DNA from: Medakamo hakoo
Lineage: Eukaryota; Chlorophyta; Trebouxiophyceae; Coccomyxaceae
DNA: 64,000 nt
Assembly: GCA_026636295.1 (NCBI GenBank)
Contig: CP089462.1
Location: 1,116,001 to 1,180,000, forward strand
Direction: 5' to 3'
The notes below the pieces were generated by a model. It had not been told where the DNA came from, searched no databases, and saw only the letters and a program-made list of their open reading frames with translations. Within the stretch, counting starts at the first letter, position 1; each line of letters opens with the position of its first letter. Positions 8,864-19,409 of this stretch are shown here, one piece after another. The translations under genes were made by a program, and so were the position numbers.

Positions 8864-10943
8864 CTAAGCGCCGATCCTCCACCCGGCCCGCGCCGCCGCC
8901 TGCCGGGACGCCTCCCCGCTCGGCAGCTCTTCGTCCGCGCCGTACGCCGCCATGGCCGCCGGGCCCGCCGCCAGCAGGGCGGCCGGCACCTTGCGCGGCT
9001 GGCCGTTGGGGGCAACCATGCGCGCGGTGCCGTGCGTGCCTGGTGTGGCGACGACCGACGGGGACGGCGACGGGGACGGGGACGGCGACAGCTCGCCGGA
9101 CGCGGTTTTACCGGCCAGGCGGCCTAACAAAGACCCTGACCGCAGGAAGGAGGTCAGGCGGGAGGCGGTGGAGGGGGCGGGCGGCGGCGCGGGCGTGGCC
9201 GGCCCCGCGAGCGGCGCGGGCGGCGCGGCCGCGCGGTCGGCACGCGCGTCGGCCGACACGGAGACCGTGCGCCGGGCCGGGCTGGAAGCCTTGCGCGCCG
9301 CGGGCGACGGCGACGCCGCTGCCGCGGCCGCGCGGTGCGCGACGCCTTCAGCGGCCAGCGCCGCCTCGTGCGCGGCCAGCCAGTTTTGCTGCAGGCCCAG
9401 GACGGAGCCCGGGCGCACGACGCGGATGTAGCCAATCGCCTCCGCCGCGGAGAAGCCGGCGTGCTTGATGAGCCAGGCGCAGATGAGGACGCCCGTGCGG
9501 CCCAGGCCCGCCTTGCAGTGGACGGCCAGGGCGCCGGGCGCGCTCTCGGCGATGGCCAGGAACCGGCGCAGCAGGTGGGGCGGCGGCGTCGACCCGTCGG
9601 GGAAGTAGAGCTCGTGCATGTCAAAGCCGCCGGACGCGAAGCGGGACCCCTCGTACAGCGGGCGGTTCAGCCGGACGACGCCGCACACGCCCCGCGCCCG
9701 GAAGTAGGCGTGGTAGTCTTCCGGGATGTGGGCACGGTAGCCGTAAGTCATGCGCGGCGTCGGGCTCGGCCCCGAAAACGCGAGGAACCGCCCCGGCACG
9801 ATCCAGTTCAGGTCCCCGTTTTCGACGGCTTCGTAGTGGTCGTACTCGACGACGTCAAAGGACGAGCCGGGCAGCGTCCAGTTGTCGATGAAACCGGCGG
9901 CCCGGGCGCGGGCGAAGCCGGCCAGGACGTCGAGGACGCGCAGGTGGTAAGTGGACGGGCCGGTCGACGCGTCGCGAAAGGGGGTGAAGGGCTCCAGGGC
10001 CGCCAAGGGCGCGTACGCCGCCGCCGCGGTCTGGTCGCGGGCGATGACGGCGTGCAAGCCGACCAGGACGGCTGCGTTGGCGATGGCGTGCGGGTGGGGC
10101 CCCGCGACCAAGATGAGGCGGCGGCGGGTGCGCTGGCAGTCCTGAGGCGTGTTGGGGGAGATGAGAGCGCGAGAGTGTGGGCATGGAGGTGAGTGAGCGA
10201 CGTTTTCGGCCCAGCAGGACAACACGGGCGGAGAGGCTGGTGGGTGGGGGGGGACAGGGCGACGCAGGCTCCACCGCTTCTTTCCGCCTCCCGCAGTCAC
10301 AGAGCACGGATGTTTGGACGGCATCCGCCCGGGTGTACACTTCCGACATGCATGCTGAGGGCCCTGCGCGCGCACTTTTTGTACGCCCCGCGCATCGCAA
10401 ATTTGGCCCGCCGTTTCTCTTCTCCGCGTCCAAAGTTTTTCCTCCTGTCTCTCACCTGCAGCAGTTCGGCCGTCCGCATCACAAACTTGTGCGTCTTGCC
10501 CAGGTTGAGCGGGCCGAAATCTTCGTAAAACGGCTCGTACATCTGCGGTGTGGGAGGGCGAGGGTGTGTGAGGGCGCGGGGCGGCCCGAAAACGAATGGC
10601 CTCTCGCGCGTCTGCGGGCCCGCCGCCGTCGTCGTCGCTCCAAAACTTACGAGTTCGCGGTCGACCGAGTAGCAGACGGACGAGCGGGCGAGTGAGGTCT
10701 GGGCGAACGCAGCTTCATCGCGCACGGCCGCAAAGGCAAAGGCGCCGTCGACGAGGTCGACGACCTGGTGTGTTTGTGGGGCGGGGGAGGTGTGCGTGAG
10801 CGTTTGGCCGGCTTGCCAAGAAGGCTTGTGCTCGCGCGCTGATGTGGGGCCCGCCTGGGCCTTCCACGGTCTCTTCCACGAGCTGGATGAGTGTAAGACC
10901 ATGTTCAGACGATAAGTACCTGAGCGCAGCCGATGTCAATCAT
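8864..10943 (-). CDS. CDC14: Cdc14-type dual-specificity phosphatase (4 exons)
   Basis: Exons 10943-10920, 10764-10651, 10542-10456 and 10141-8864 give 500 residues, all joined in phase 0. The N-terminal A domain shows SSVCYSVDREL and YEPFYEDFGPLNL, the (Y/F)..DFGPLNL motif of Cdc14. The catalytic B domain in the last exon has WIVPGRFLAFSGP and VVRLNRPLYEG, then the signature loop VHCKAGLGRTGVLICAWL (C-x5-R with Cys and Arg intact). A Ser/Pro/Ala-rich tail of ~150 residues follows. Cdc14 removes phosphates from CDK sites; it acts in mitotic exit in yeast and in basal bodies and cilia in many flagellated eukaryotes, and flowering plants generally lack it. The first exon is only 24 nt (encoding MIDIGCAQ). 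That start is inferred from the splice sites and is the weakest part. Confidence 0.88.
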
Positions 10944-11084
10944 GGCTGTGGGGAGAGCGGGGGTGGAAAGCGTGCGAGATGCGCTGCACAAAAGAGTCGG
11001 CGGCGCGCAAAGTGTGGGTGTGAGCGACAGACGGCGACCCACCCACCTCTCTCTTTTTTTCCACGTCCCGCGCGTCTCTACTCT

Positions 11085-13022
11085 CTACACAACGACCGCT
11101 CGCACCCGCTGCCCAAACCCGCCCAACACAATAGCCAACATCGCCACGACCAGCGCAGCGACAACCGCCGGGCGGAGCGCAGGCGACGGCGGCGGTGGCA
11201 CGGCAGCAGGCACGACCTGCGGCCCACCCGCCCGCCCGCGCTGTCGTCCTTTCCCCACGGGCGACGGCTCGCCCTCCCGCCCGACCTGCCCTTTCCCCAC
11301 GGGCGACGGCGTCGCCGGCGCCAGGCTCACGCGGTCGGGCGAAAAGACGACGGCCACCACCCGGCCCCTGACACTCCACCGCCCCGCGGCCTCCACGACG
11401 ACGTCCACGACCTCTCCCGGCCGGGCGGCGTCCGGGTCCAGCAGCACCTGGCAGTAGTCCCGCGTGTGCGCGACGGTGGATTTGCCGTCCGCCGCCACGC
11501 CGACCGCCCACGCACGGACCGTCTGGCCGACGTGGTGGGACCAGGACTCTGTCCAGGAGTCGACCAGGCGAGCGACGTCGCGGGAGCGGGCAGCGACGAC
11601 CGAGCGCGGCAGCTGCGCCATTTTGGCGGCGGGCGTGCCCGGCCGCGGGTGGAAACGGGAGATGTGCGTGGCCGGCGGTCTCCACTTTTCCAGGAGGGAC
11701 AGCGTCTCGGCGTGGTCGGCGTCCGTCTCACCGGGGAAGCCGCAGATGATGTCTGTGGCGAGCGTCACCCCCCGCTTTTCAGCTGCAGACGCAACGGCCT
11801 CGAAATCGCACCGCGTGTATTCACGCCGCATGGCACCCAACACGGCGTCCGAGCCGGATTGGACTGGGACGTGCAAGAAGGCAAACGCGCGCGGGTCGGA
11901 GGCGATAGTGGCCATGAGGCCTTCGAGCGGGACGGCGGTGGCGGGCGTGGCGGGGCGCGGCGTCGGCGCGGCGGCGGCCGCGCCCTCCACGGGCGGGCAC
12001 AGCAGGTACGGCGGGTTGGTCATCCCCACTCGCAGGAGCGTGCGGCAGTCAGACGGCAGGGCGGCCAGGCAGGCGTGCAACAGCGCCGTGAGGTCGGTGC
12101 CGATGTCCCGCCCGTACGCGCCGACGTCCTCGGACGAAAACCAGACCTCGCGCACGCGCGGGTCGGCGGCCGCGGCCGCGACGCGGGCCACGATGTCGGA
12201 GGGGCGGTGCGAGCCCAGCGCGCCGCGGGCGTGGACGGTCTTGCAGTACGTGCACCGCCCCAGGCAGCCCGTCGAAATGGGGATGATTTCAATGAAGGGG
12301 TTGCGCCGCACGCGCGGCAGGTCCAGGCGCGGCGCCGGGCCCCGGCCCAGCAGGTGGACCGTGTTGCCCGCGAGGGCGTGCGCCACCACCTCCGCGATGC
12401 GGCCCGTGTGCTGGGTGCCAATCAGGGACGCGCCGGCCAGCTCGGGCGCGTCCCTGTCGGCGGTGGGGACGCAGCCAGCGACGATGAGCGGGATGCCGGC
12501 GGCGCGCGCGCGCGCGGCCAGGCGGCCGACCGACGTTTGGGACGGCGTTTTCACGGTGCAGGAGTTGACGATCCACACGTCGGCGGCCATCGCGTCCGCG
12601 TCACCGCCCTCGGCGTCGGCGACCGCCGCCCCGCCGCCGCCCCCGTCACCGCCGCACTCGGCGTCGGCCATGACGACGGCGTGGCCCTGGGACGCCAGGA
12701 CGCCGGCCATCGTCTCGCCGTCGGCGTGGTTGTGCGCGCAGCCAAAGGTTTTCAGCCAGACGGTGGCGGTGCCCGGGATGGGTGGCGGGGCGTCGATGGA
12801 TGAGGGCGCGGCGGCTGGGGTCGAGGGCGGCGGCGCGGCCCGGCGGATGACGCGGACGGGGCGGACGGAGCCGGCGGGCGCAGGCGTGCAGGTTGGGGTG
12901 GCGGCGCGGCCGCTGCCACTGCCGCCGGTGGTCGGACGAGCCTGCCGCGGCTCCGCCGCCAGCCCGGCGCCCGGGTCCAGCAGCGGCGACGGAGCCAGGC
13001 CGATGTCCTCCAGATCGGCCAT
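11085..13022 (-). CDS. CDKAL1: CDKAL1-type tRNA ms2t6A methylthiotransferase
   Basis: Single exon, 645 residues from ATG 13022-13020 (MADLEDIGLAPSP); a longer frame starts at 13118 but its extra residues are not conserved. An N-terminal MTTase domain has VWLKTFGCAHNHADGETMAG and WIVNSCTVKTPSQ. The radical-SAM cluster motif is CLGRCTYCKT (C-x3-C-x2-C). A TRAM domain follows, and a C-terminal hydrophobic segment (about residues 615-640, VVAALVVAMLAIVLGG) matches the ER tail-anchor of eukaryotic CDKAL1. The enzyme adds a methylthio group to t6A37 of cytosolic tRNA-Lys(UUU), using two iron-sulfur clusters. Near the C-terminus SPVGKGQVGREGE and SPVGKGRQRGRAGG form an imperfect repeat. It is divergent from the PKA-like gene (207 bp). 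The t6A substrate depends on Sua5, also in this window. Confidence 0.92.
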   Translation of the reverse strand: MADLEDIGLAPSPLLDPGAGLAAEPRQARPTTGGSGSGRAATPTCTPAPAGSVRPVRVIRRAAPPPSTPAAAPSSIDAPPPIPGTATVWLKTFGCAHNHADGETMAGVLASQGHAVVMADAECGGDGGGGGAAVADAEGGDADAMAADVWIVNSCTVKTPSQTSVGRLAARARAAGIPLIVAGCVPTADRDAPELAGASLIGTQHTGRIAEVVAHALAGNTVHLLGRGPAPRLDLPRVRRNPFIEIIPISTGCLGRCTYCKTVHARGALGSHRPSDIVARVAAAAADPRVREVWFSSEDVGAYGRDIGTDLTALLHACLAALPSDCRTLLRVGMTNPPYLLCPPVEGAAAAAPTPRPATPATAVPLEGLMATIASDPRAFAFLHVPVQSGSDAVLGAMRREYTRCDFEAVASAAEKRGVTLATDIICGFPGETDADHAETLSLLEKWRPPATHISRFHPRPGTPAAKMAQLPRSVVAARSRDVARLVDSWTESWSHHVGQTVRAWAVGVAADGKSTVAHTRDYCQVLLDPDAARPGEVVDVVVEAAGRWSVRGRVVAVVFSPDRVSLAPATPSPVGKGQVGREGEPSPVGKGRQRGRAGGPQVVPAAVPPPPSPALRPAVVAALVVAMLAIVLGGFGQRVRAVVV

Positions 13023-13229
13023 GGGGAAAGCGCGGGCGCGGGGCCCCCCGACCGAAACTAGGCGGAGAGGAGAGGAAAGCCGATTTGGGCACGAGCCCCC
13101 CCCGGCCGAACACCCCACCCGCCCGTCTTCCCCAACCCCCCCTCTCCAGTCTTAATTTAGGCCCCACCAGGCGCAGACGGGGGCCCGAGGGCACGGCCGA
13201 CGGCCCCACTTCGCCCACCTCACCCACAA

Positions 13230-14571
13230 ATGGCCCTCCTCCCCGCCGCCGTCGCGGCCGCCCTGCCCCGGTCCAAGCGGGCGGCTGAAAAGGCCAAGGC
13301 CGCCGCCGCCGCGGCGGCTGCAGTGGCTGCTGCTGGGTCAGCCGCGCCCGCGCGCGCGTCGGCTGCCTCGGCCGCGACGGCGTCGCCGCCGCCGGCCGCC
13401 GCAGCGTGCGTCACCGCGTCCAGCCGGGTGGGCGAGGCCAAGGCGAGTGCGAGCGAGGCTGTGTGTGGGAGGGGGTGGGCGCTCCCGCCTCCTCGCACTG
13501 ACGCTCCCTTCCTCAACACTCTCTCCCCCTCTCCCCCCCCCCTTCCAGGCGGACCCGCCTCCGGCCCCCTCCACCTCCGCCGCTCCTCGCCTCCTCGACA
13601 CGTCCGCGGACTTGGCCGCCTTTGACCTGGGCCCCATCCTCGGCACGGGCTCCTTTGGCCGGGTCCGCCTCGCCCGCCACAAGGCGAGCGGCACGCCCGT
13701 CGCGCTGAAAGCCCTGTCCAAGGCACACCTCGTCCGCCACGGCCAGGTCGCGCACCTGCGCTCCGAACGCGACGTCCTGCTGGCCCTGGACGGCCCGGCC
13801 TACGTCCGCCTGCTCGGCGTCTTCCAAGACCCGCAGTGCGTGTACTTCGCGCTGGAGTACGTGCCGGGCGGCGAGTTTTTCCGGCACTTGCGCGCGCGCG
13901 GCCGCCTGCCCGAACCCGCCGCCCGCTTCTACGCGGCCGAAGTCGCGGCCGCCCTGTCGGCCCTGCACGCCCGGGGCATCGTCTACCGCGACCTCAAACC
14001 CGAAAACCTGCTGCTGGACGGCGCCGGCCACGTCAAGGTCGCGGACTTTGGGTTCGCGAAAGCCCTGCCGCGCGGCGGGCGGACGTACACGCTGTGCGGC
14101 ACGCCCGACTACCTGGCGCCCGAAGTCATCCTGAACAAGGGCCACGGCGCCTCGGCGGACTGGTGGGCGTTTGGCGTGCTGGTCTACGAAATGCTGGCGG
14201 GCGCGCCGCCCTTTGTGGAGGCGGACGTGGGCGCGACGTACCGGCGCGCGACTGAGGGCCGCTTCTCCATCCCGCCCCACTTCTCGGCCGCGGCGCGCGA
14301 CCTCGTCCGCCGCCTGCTCCAAGTCGACCTGTCCCAGCGCCTGGGCTGCCTGGCCGGCGGCGTGGGCGACATCAAGACCCACGCCTGGTTCCGGGGCGTG
14401 GACTGGGCGGCCGTCTCGTCCCAGGCCCCGGGCGCGGGCGCGCCGCCCATCCGCCCGCCCGTCCGCCACGCCGCCGACACGTCAAACTTTGACGACTATT
14501 CGGGCCTGGCGCCCATGGAGCACGCCTTTGAGTTGAGCCGGGCGGAGCAGGCGCTGTTTGCGGATTTTTGA
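13230..14571 (+). CDS. AGC-family protein kinase, PKA/PKG catalytic type (2 exons)
   Basis: The second exon starts at 13549 and ends at 14571. Kinase motifs are complete: GTGSFGRV (P-loop), VALKAL (Lys), HARGIVYRDLKPENLLLD, VADFGFAK, the activation loop TLCGTPDYLAPEVI with its phosphorylatable Thr, and the SADWWAFGVLVYEMLAG block. The C-tail ends NFDDYSG...ELSRAEQALFADF, with an acidic-Tyr motif and terminal F-x-D-F like the PKA/PKG hydrophobic motif. Land plants lack clear PKA catalytic subunits while green algae have them, so this should be a cyclic-nucleotide-regulated or related kinase. Exon 1 encodes an Ala-rich N-terminus. Its end is ambiguous: 13442 (AAG|GCGAGT, a GC donor) or 13460 (GAGGCT|GTGTGT); both keep phase 0. 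A regulatory subunit is not in the window. Confidence 0.88.
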
Positions 14572-14908
14572 CGTGCGTGTGTTGAGTGAGAGTGTGTGTG
14601 GGTTGACAGTCGCGGGCGGTGATGGAAGAGTGCTCGGGCGAGAGAGGGCGGGTGATGAAGGCGCCCATTCGTCTCTTTCGCATTTGCGAGACGCACACCC
14701 ACGCACACACACTCAACGCCCGCCGACACACATCAAACCCACGCTGGCCTCGGCTCCACGACCTTCCAGTCCCGTACAGCCCGCGGCGGAGGCCGGCGCG
14801 AGCCGTAGAGATTGCCGCCCGTCAAGCCGCGGAAAAAAAGCGCACGCCGTGCCACCCGCGGTGCCAGGCCCTCCACGCCAGGCGGGGCCCTCCACGGCGA
14901 CGACAACG
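14572..14908. other. Spacer between PKA-like kinase and SWIM protein
   Basis: This is a same-strand spacer of 337 bp. It starts with TG-rich trailer sequence and ends in a CA-rich, C-rich leader ending just before the ATG at 14909. No gene is seen; the frame of the SWIM protein is open through most of it, but the first 117 codons (14558 onward) look non-coding. Confidence 0.45.
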
Positions 14909-15714
14909 ATGGCGTCCGCGGCAGGCACTGCTCCGCCTCCCGCCGCCTTCATCCACGCCGACGCCGCGGCCACCAAAGCGGGCGTGGACGCCATTGCGGC
15001 GGCGGCGGCGGGGCCGTACGGGCCGACCCTGGTCGACCGCGCCATCGCGGAGTGCATCCCGGCCAGGCTCGTCGACCCTCTCGCCCAAATCGCGGCCAGT
15101 ACGGGCGCCGTCACTCTGACGGCCAGCGTCCAGGGCCACGCGCCGGCGGCTGCTCCTCCACCCGCGCCCGCGTCCGAAGGCGCGCCCGCACCCGCGCCGC
15201 CTGACGCGCCGCCGCCCGCCCCGGAGTACACCCTCCACGTGCGGCTGGCGGGCCCGGGCGAGCCGCCCGGCCCAGGCCCGGCCGGGCTGGTCGCCTGGTC
15301 GTGCACCTGCCCGTACGCCAAGGGCACGCCCAGCGGGCGCGGCGGTGGGGGCGGCGGCCGCGGCGGCGGCCGCGGCGGCGGCCGCGGCGGCGGCCGCGGC
15401 GGCGGGCGGCGCGGGTTCGGCTCCACCGGCGCGAGCGTGGGCGGCGGCCAGGCGCCGTCGGGCAGCGCGCCTCCAGCCGGCGCGGCCGCCGCGCCGGCCC
15501 CGGCCTCCCCGCCGCGGGCCCGGCCACCCGACGCGCCCAAGGACGGGTCGCTGCGCGTGTGCAAGCATTTGCTGGGCCTGCTGCTCTGGCGGGTGGCGGG
15601 TCTGAGTCCGGGCGGCGTGCCCGCGGCGCCGCCGCCGCCGCCGCCTCCAGCGGCCCCGGCGCACGCCGCACCGCCGCCGCAACCGCCGCCGCCGCCGCCG
15701 CCGCCGCCCCCGCC

Positions 15715-15746
<32 letters not shown>

Positions 15747-16225
15747 CCATGGCTGCCGCCGCCGCGGCCGCGGTTCCCACCAAACGCCGCCTGCCGGCGT
15801 CCATGGCCAAAGCGGCGGCGGCCCCGGCTCCACCGCGGCCCGCCGCGACCAAGGCCGCCGCGGCCAAGCGCAAGAAGGCCGAACCCACGGAGGAGGGGGC
15901 AGAGGGGGGCGGCCCGCCAGCCCCGCCGCCACCACCCGCCGCGACCAAACGCGCGCGTGCTTCCGCTACGCCCAAAGCCACTGCTAAAGCCGAGCCCAAG
16001 TCCGAACCCGACGCGGTCGCCGTGGACGGCGACGACGGCAGCGGCCCACTCCCGCGAGCGCCGGCCCCGGCCGACCTGCCGCCGCCGCCCGCCCGCCTGA
16101 CGCAGCCCCGGTCGCAGACGACGGAGGTGGGTGGTGCTGCCGCGCCACCGCCGTCGTCCAAGGCGCCGCGCGACTTCGGCGACGTCATGAAAGCCATGCT
16201 AGGGAGCGATGACGACGAGGACTAG
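14909..16225 (+). CDS. SWIM-type zinc-finger protein
   Basis: Single exon, 438 residues from ATG 14909. Residues ~15-60 hold a conserved-looking helix (GPTLVDRAIAECIPARLVDP). The zinc ligands are CTC (about residue 131) and CKHLLGLLLW (about residue 218), which fits the CxC...CxH SWIM pattern WSCTCPY...VCKH. Between the two pairs lies an ~85-residue insertion of Gly/Arg triplets (15340-15410) and Ala/Pro, far longer than the usual 10-25 residues. The C-terminal half has a 20-plus proline run (15685-15748), a basic stretch with KRKK, and an acidic end. SWIM fingers bind DNA or protein in MULE transposases, MEKK1 and Shu2/SWS1 recombination proteins. Small stand-alone proteins of this kind occur in plants, where SWS1 is a candidate orthologue. 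Role: possibly DNA repair, inferred only from family. Confidence 0.72.
15340..15412 (+). repeat. CGGCGGCCG repeat coding (RGGG)n in the SWIM protein
   Basis: A 12-bp unit GGCGGCCGCGGC repeats four to five times and encodes GGGR units, an RGG-like tract. It sits inside the zinc finger and is a site of likely length variation. Confidence 0.85.
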
Positions 16226-16318
16226 AGGGCAGAGAGAGAGCAGAGAGGAGTGGTCGGAGCGGGAGAGAGAGGTCGAGCAGAGTGCAAAACTTTTCCTTCG
16301 TTTCTCACACACACGCCC

Positions 16319-18429
16319 ATGGCCGGCTCCACCAAAGGCGACAAGGCGGGCGACGCCATGGACGCCTCTCCGCCCCCGCCCGAGGCGGGCGGCACGGCGG
16401 CGACGGGGGTGCGTCTGTGTGGGCGAGAAAGAGGGAGGAAGGCCACATCGCGCCGCGCGTGCGGGCGGGAGCCTTTGCGCGCCGCGCCGACGCGAGCAGA
16501 TGTGGCCTGGCCACGCGCATTGCGCGCCCAAACGATGCGTAAGATCAGCCTTCAGTCGCCTGCACCGCTGCCAGGGTCATGCGAGCGCGTCCCTCCGCCC
16601 GCCGTCGCACCTCCCGCCCTCACGCATGCGTTCTCCCCTCTCAAAAAACAACAGGGCGCCGGCAAGGGCAAGCGCGTCGGCGCGCCGCCCGGTACAGCGC
16701 TGCCAACAGCTGAGGAGACGGGCCCGTCGGGCCAGACCGAGGGCAAGGTGAGGTCGAGTGTTGGAGGAGAGCGGGGCGGACGAAAAAAACACAACTCGCG
16801 CGCGCTCGACCTCTCTCCACCCCCGGACCCGCCCGCCCCCCCGCCACCTCAACCCCTCCACACAGACCGGCCTGCTCCCGCTGGACGTCGGCACGCTGGT
16901 CGACTGCAAGTGGCGGGACGGCGAGTTTTACACGGCCCGCGTCATCGAGCGCCGGGTGGCGGCGGAGTTCGCGTCCGGGCGTGGCGGGGATGCGGTGGAG
17001 ACGGAAGCCGCGGGCGGGTCTGGCCCCGGCGCGGCCGCCGCGGCCGCCGCGGCAAAAAAAGCCGCGGCCTCCGCCCCGCTCGACCCCTCCGTCCCGCCCA
17101 CCGGCTACGAGTACTACGTCCACTACCTCAAGTTCAACCGCCGCATGGACGAGTGGGTGGGCGTGGACGCCATGGACTTGTCCACGGTCGACACGGCGGA
17201 CGTGAAGGGGCCCGGCGGCGGCGCGGGCGGCGCGGCCGCGCGCAAGCGCGCCGCCGGCGCGGGCGCGGACGACCACCCGGACGAAGACCACGCCGAATTT
17301 GACGCGCACGCGCTGCGCGAGCACGAGGAGTTCACCAAGGTCAAGAACGTCGAGCGCATCGAGCTGGGGCGGTACGAGATGGAGACTTGGTACTTTTCGC
17401 CGCTGCCGCCCGAGGCGGCGTCGGCCAAGAAGCTGTACTTTGCGGAGTTTGACCTGGCGTTCTTCACGCGGCGGGAGGCCATGCTGGACCACCTGCGCAA
17501 GTGCCGGCTGCAACACCCTCCCGGCGATGAGATTTACCGGAAAGGCCCCGTGTCGATGTTTGAGGTGGACGGCAAGAAGGAAAAGGTGAGGCGCGCGGGA
17601 TGGGGTGGGGGTGGGGTGGGCGGATCACACACAACCCGTCCCCCCGCACGGGCGTTTTTTCCCTTTCCTTTTTTTTGCGCGTGCGCCCAGGGGCCACGCC
17701 CGCCTGCTCCCATCCCGTCGTGTCCTTGTCGGTGCGGCGCCCCGCCGTGTCCCCTCGCAAAGAACGCCTCAAAAAAAACAAACCCACACCCACCCCACTC
17801 CACACACTTCCAACCCCATCGAACAGACCTACTGTCAAAACCTGTGCTACCTGGCCAAGCTCTTCCTCGACCACAAAACGCTGTACTACGACGTCGACCT
17901 GTTCTTGTTCTACGTCCTGTGCGAGTGCGACGAGCGCGGCGCGCACATCGTCGGTTACTTCTCCAAAGAAAAACACTCGGAGGAAGGCTACAACCTGGCG
18001 TGCATCCTGACGCTGCCGCCGTACCAGCGGAAAGGGTACGGCAAATTCCTGATTTCCATGAGTTACGAGCTCTCCAAAATCGAGGGCAAGGTCGGCACGC
18101 CGGAGCGGCCGCTGTCCGACCTGGGCAACGTGTCGTACCGGGGGTACTGGACGCGCGCGCTCCTGGGCGTGCTCAAAGACCATGACGCGTCCATCTCCAT
18201 CAAGGAGCTGTCCGACATGACGGCCATCAAGACGGACGACGTCATTTCCACGCTCCAGCACCTGGGCCTGATCCAGTACCAAAAGGGCCAGCACGTCATT
18301 TGTGCGGCGCCCAAAGTCATCGAGCGCCACTTGAAAGCGGCGGGGAGTGCGGGCCTGCCGGTCGACCCCGCGCGCATTGTGTGGACGCCGTACAGCGCGG
18401 AGCGGGAGTATGCGATGTACCGGCCGTAA
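16319..18429 (+). CDS. MYST histone acetyltransferase, HAM/Esa1/TIP60 type (4 exons)
   Basis: Exons 16319-16408, 16655-16747, 16866-17585 and 17827-18429 (phase 0 throughout) give 501 residues. A Tudor-knot/chromo barrel spans residues ~65-165 ([20 protein letters not shown] ... [16 protein letters not shown]), enlarged by a Gly/Ala insertion. The MYST domain has the degenerate finger discussed in the findings, [11 protein letters not shown], then [20 protein letters not shown] and [20 protein letters not shown]. The acetyl-CoA loop [10 protein letters not shown] and the catalytic Glu region KPLSDLG-equivalent ([15 protein letters not shown]) follow. Very close to plant HAM1/HAM2, which acetylate histone H4 Lys5 in the NuA4 complex; nuclear. 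Intron 1 is 246 bp and intron 3 is 241 bp; intron 3 is G-rich at its start and C-rich at its end. Intron 2 is 118 bp. Confidence 0.93.
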
Positions 18430-18630
18430 AAAGTGAAAGGGAGAAGGCGGAGGTGGAGGGATGTGCAACAAGGAGGCATCAGACGGGACGGGGCTTTTTT
18501 TTTTTTTTTCATTTCCGGGTGGGGGGGGTGAGGATGGAGCCCACACAGGCGACCGATTCCTCAAGCCGTGCGCACCAAAAACTCGCGTTTCGGTCCCAGG
18601 AACGGCCTCTTTCGCTCTCCCGTTCACACC

Positions 18631-19105
18631 ATGGCGACCGCCCTGATCCGTCAGGCCCGCAGCGCTAGCAGTTCGGGGCGGAGAGGTACGTGGATGGGCG
18701 GGGGTGGGCGGCTTTGTGCGAGCGGGCGCGCGGCGCAACGGCGGCGGCAGCCTCAACCCGCTCCCACCCCTCTCCACCGACAGGCCTGTCCGCCGCCGTC
18801 AACTACATGAAATCCGGGTCGCCGCCCGGCGCCTCAGACGATGGGACGACTCCTGCCTGGACGGCCGACCTGGCTTCCCCACCGCCCACGGCGTTTGAGC
18901 TGCGTCGCCGGGCCGAGAAGGAGGGCGAGGCCTTTGCAGTCGACGAGGTGAGACATTGAGGGGGAGGGGGGGGACGGACGACGACGCACACTGAGCGCAA
19001 CGCTGACACTCCTCAACCACACGCACGCAACAGGCGGCCAAACTGTTCAAGCTAGAAGCCCGGGCGCGGATCAAGGCCCGCAACGCGGTGAAAGCCAAGA
19101 AATGA
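18631..19105 (+). CDS. mL54: Mitochondrial ribosomal protein mL54 (3 exons)
   Basis: Exons 18631-18685, 18784-18947 and 19034-19105, 96 residues, spliced in consistent phases (1, then 0). The start MATALIRQARSASSSGRRG is a short basic mitochondrial presequence. It continues to NYMKSGSPPGASDD, TPAWTADLASPPPTAFELRR and ends AKLFKLEARARIKARNAVKA. The last block closely follows plant mL54 (formerly MRP-L37), whose ending is KLDTRARIKENN..KAKN, and W-x-x-x-L replaces the PDWLW motif. The protein is a small structural component of the mitochondrial large subunit near the GTPase-associated region. It is too fragmented to be seen as one open frame. It lies 201 bp after the MYST gene, same strand. Confidence 0.85.
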
Positions 19106-19409
19106 ATGAAAGTGGGTGGTGTGGGTGGACGGATTTTGCGCGCCGCCGGGGGGGAGGGAGGACCCGCATGTTTTTGTTAGAGAGACCGATTCTAGTGGAG
19201 TCAGACCAATGTCGACTGTTCGGGCGGCGGGGGTGAAAACCAGGGAGGGGAAGACGGCGGGCGTTGCTACACGCCCCCCAAAACCATTCCCGCTCCATCC
19301 ACCCACACACACACACCACCGCCACCACCACGACACGCTCTCACTTTTTTTAAGGCGTGGCCGCGCGCACTGCGCAACCGGTGCCTTCCCGATCTCTCTC
19401 TCTCTCATC
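19106..19409. other. Convergent spacer, no gene seen
   Basis: This lies between the stops of mL54 (+) and the small zinc-finger gene (-). The right side carries a CT run at about 19391-19405, a GA tract in the sense of the minus-strand gene directly after its stop. A CA-rich run lies around 19300-19330. No coding signal was found. Confidence 0.5.
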
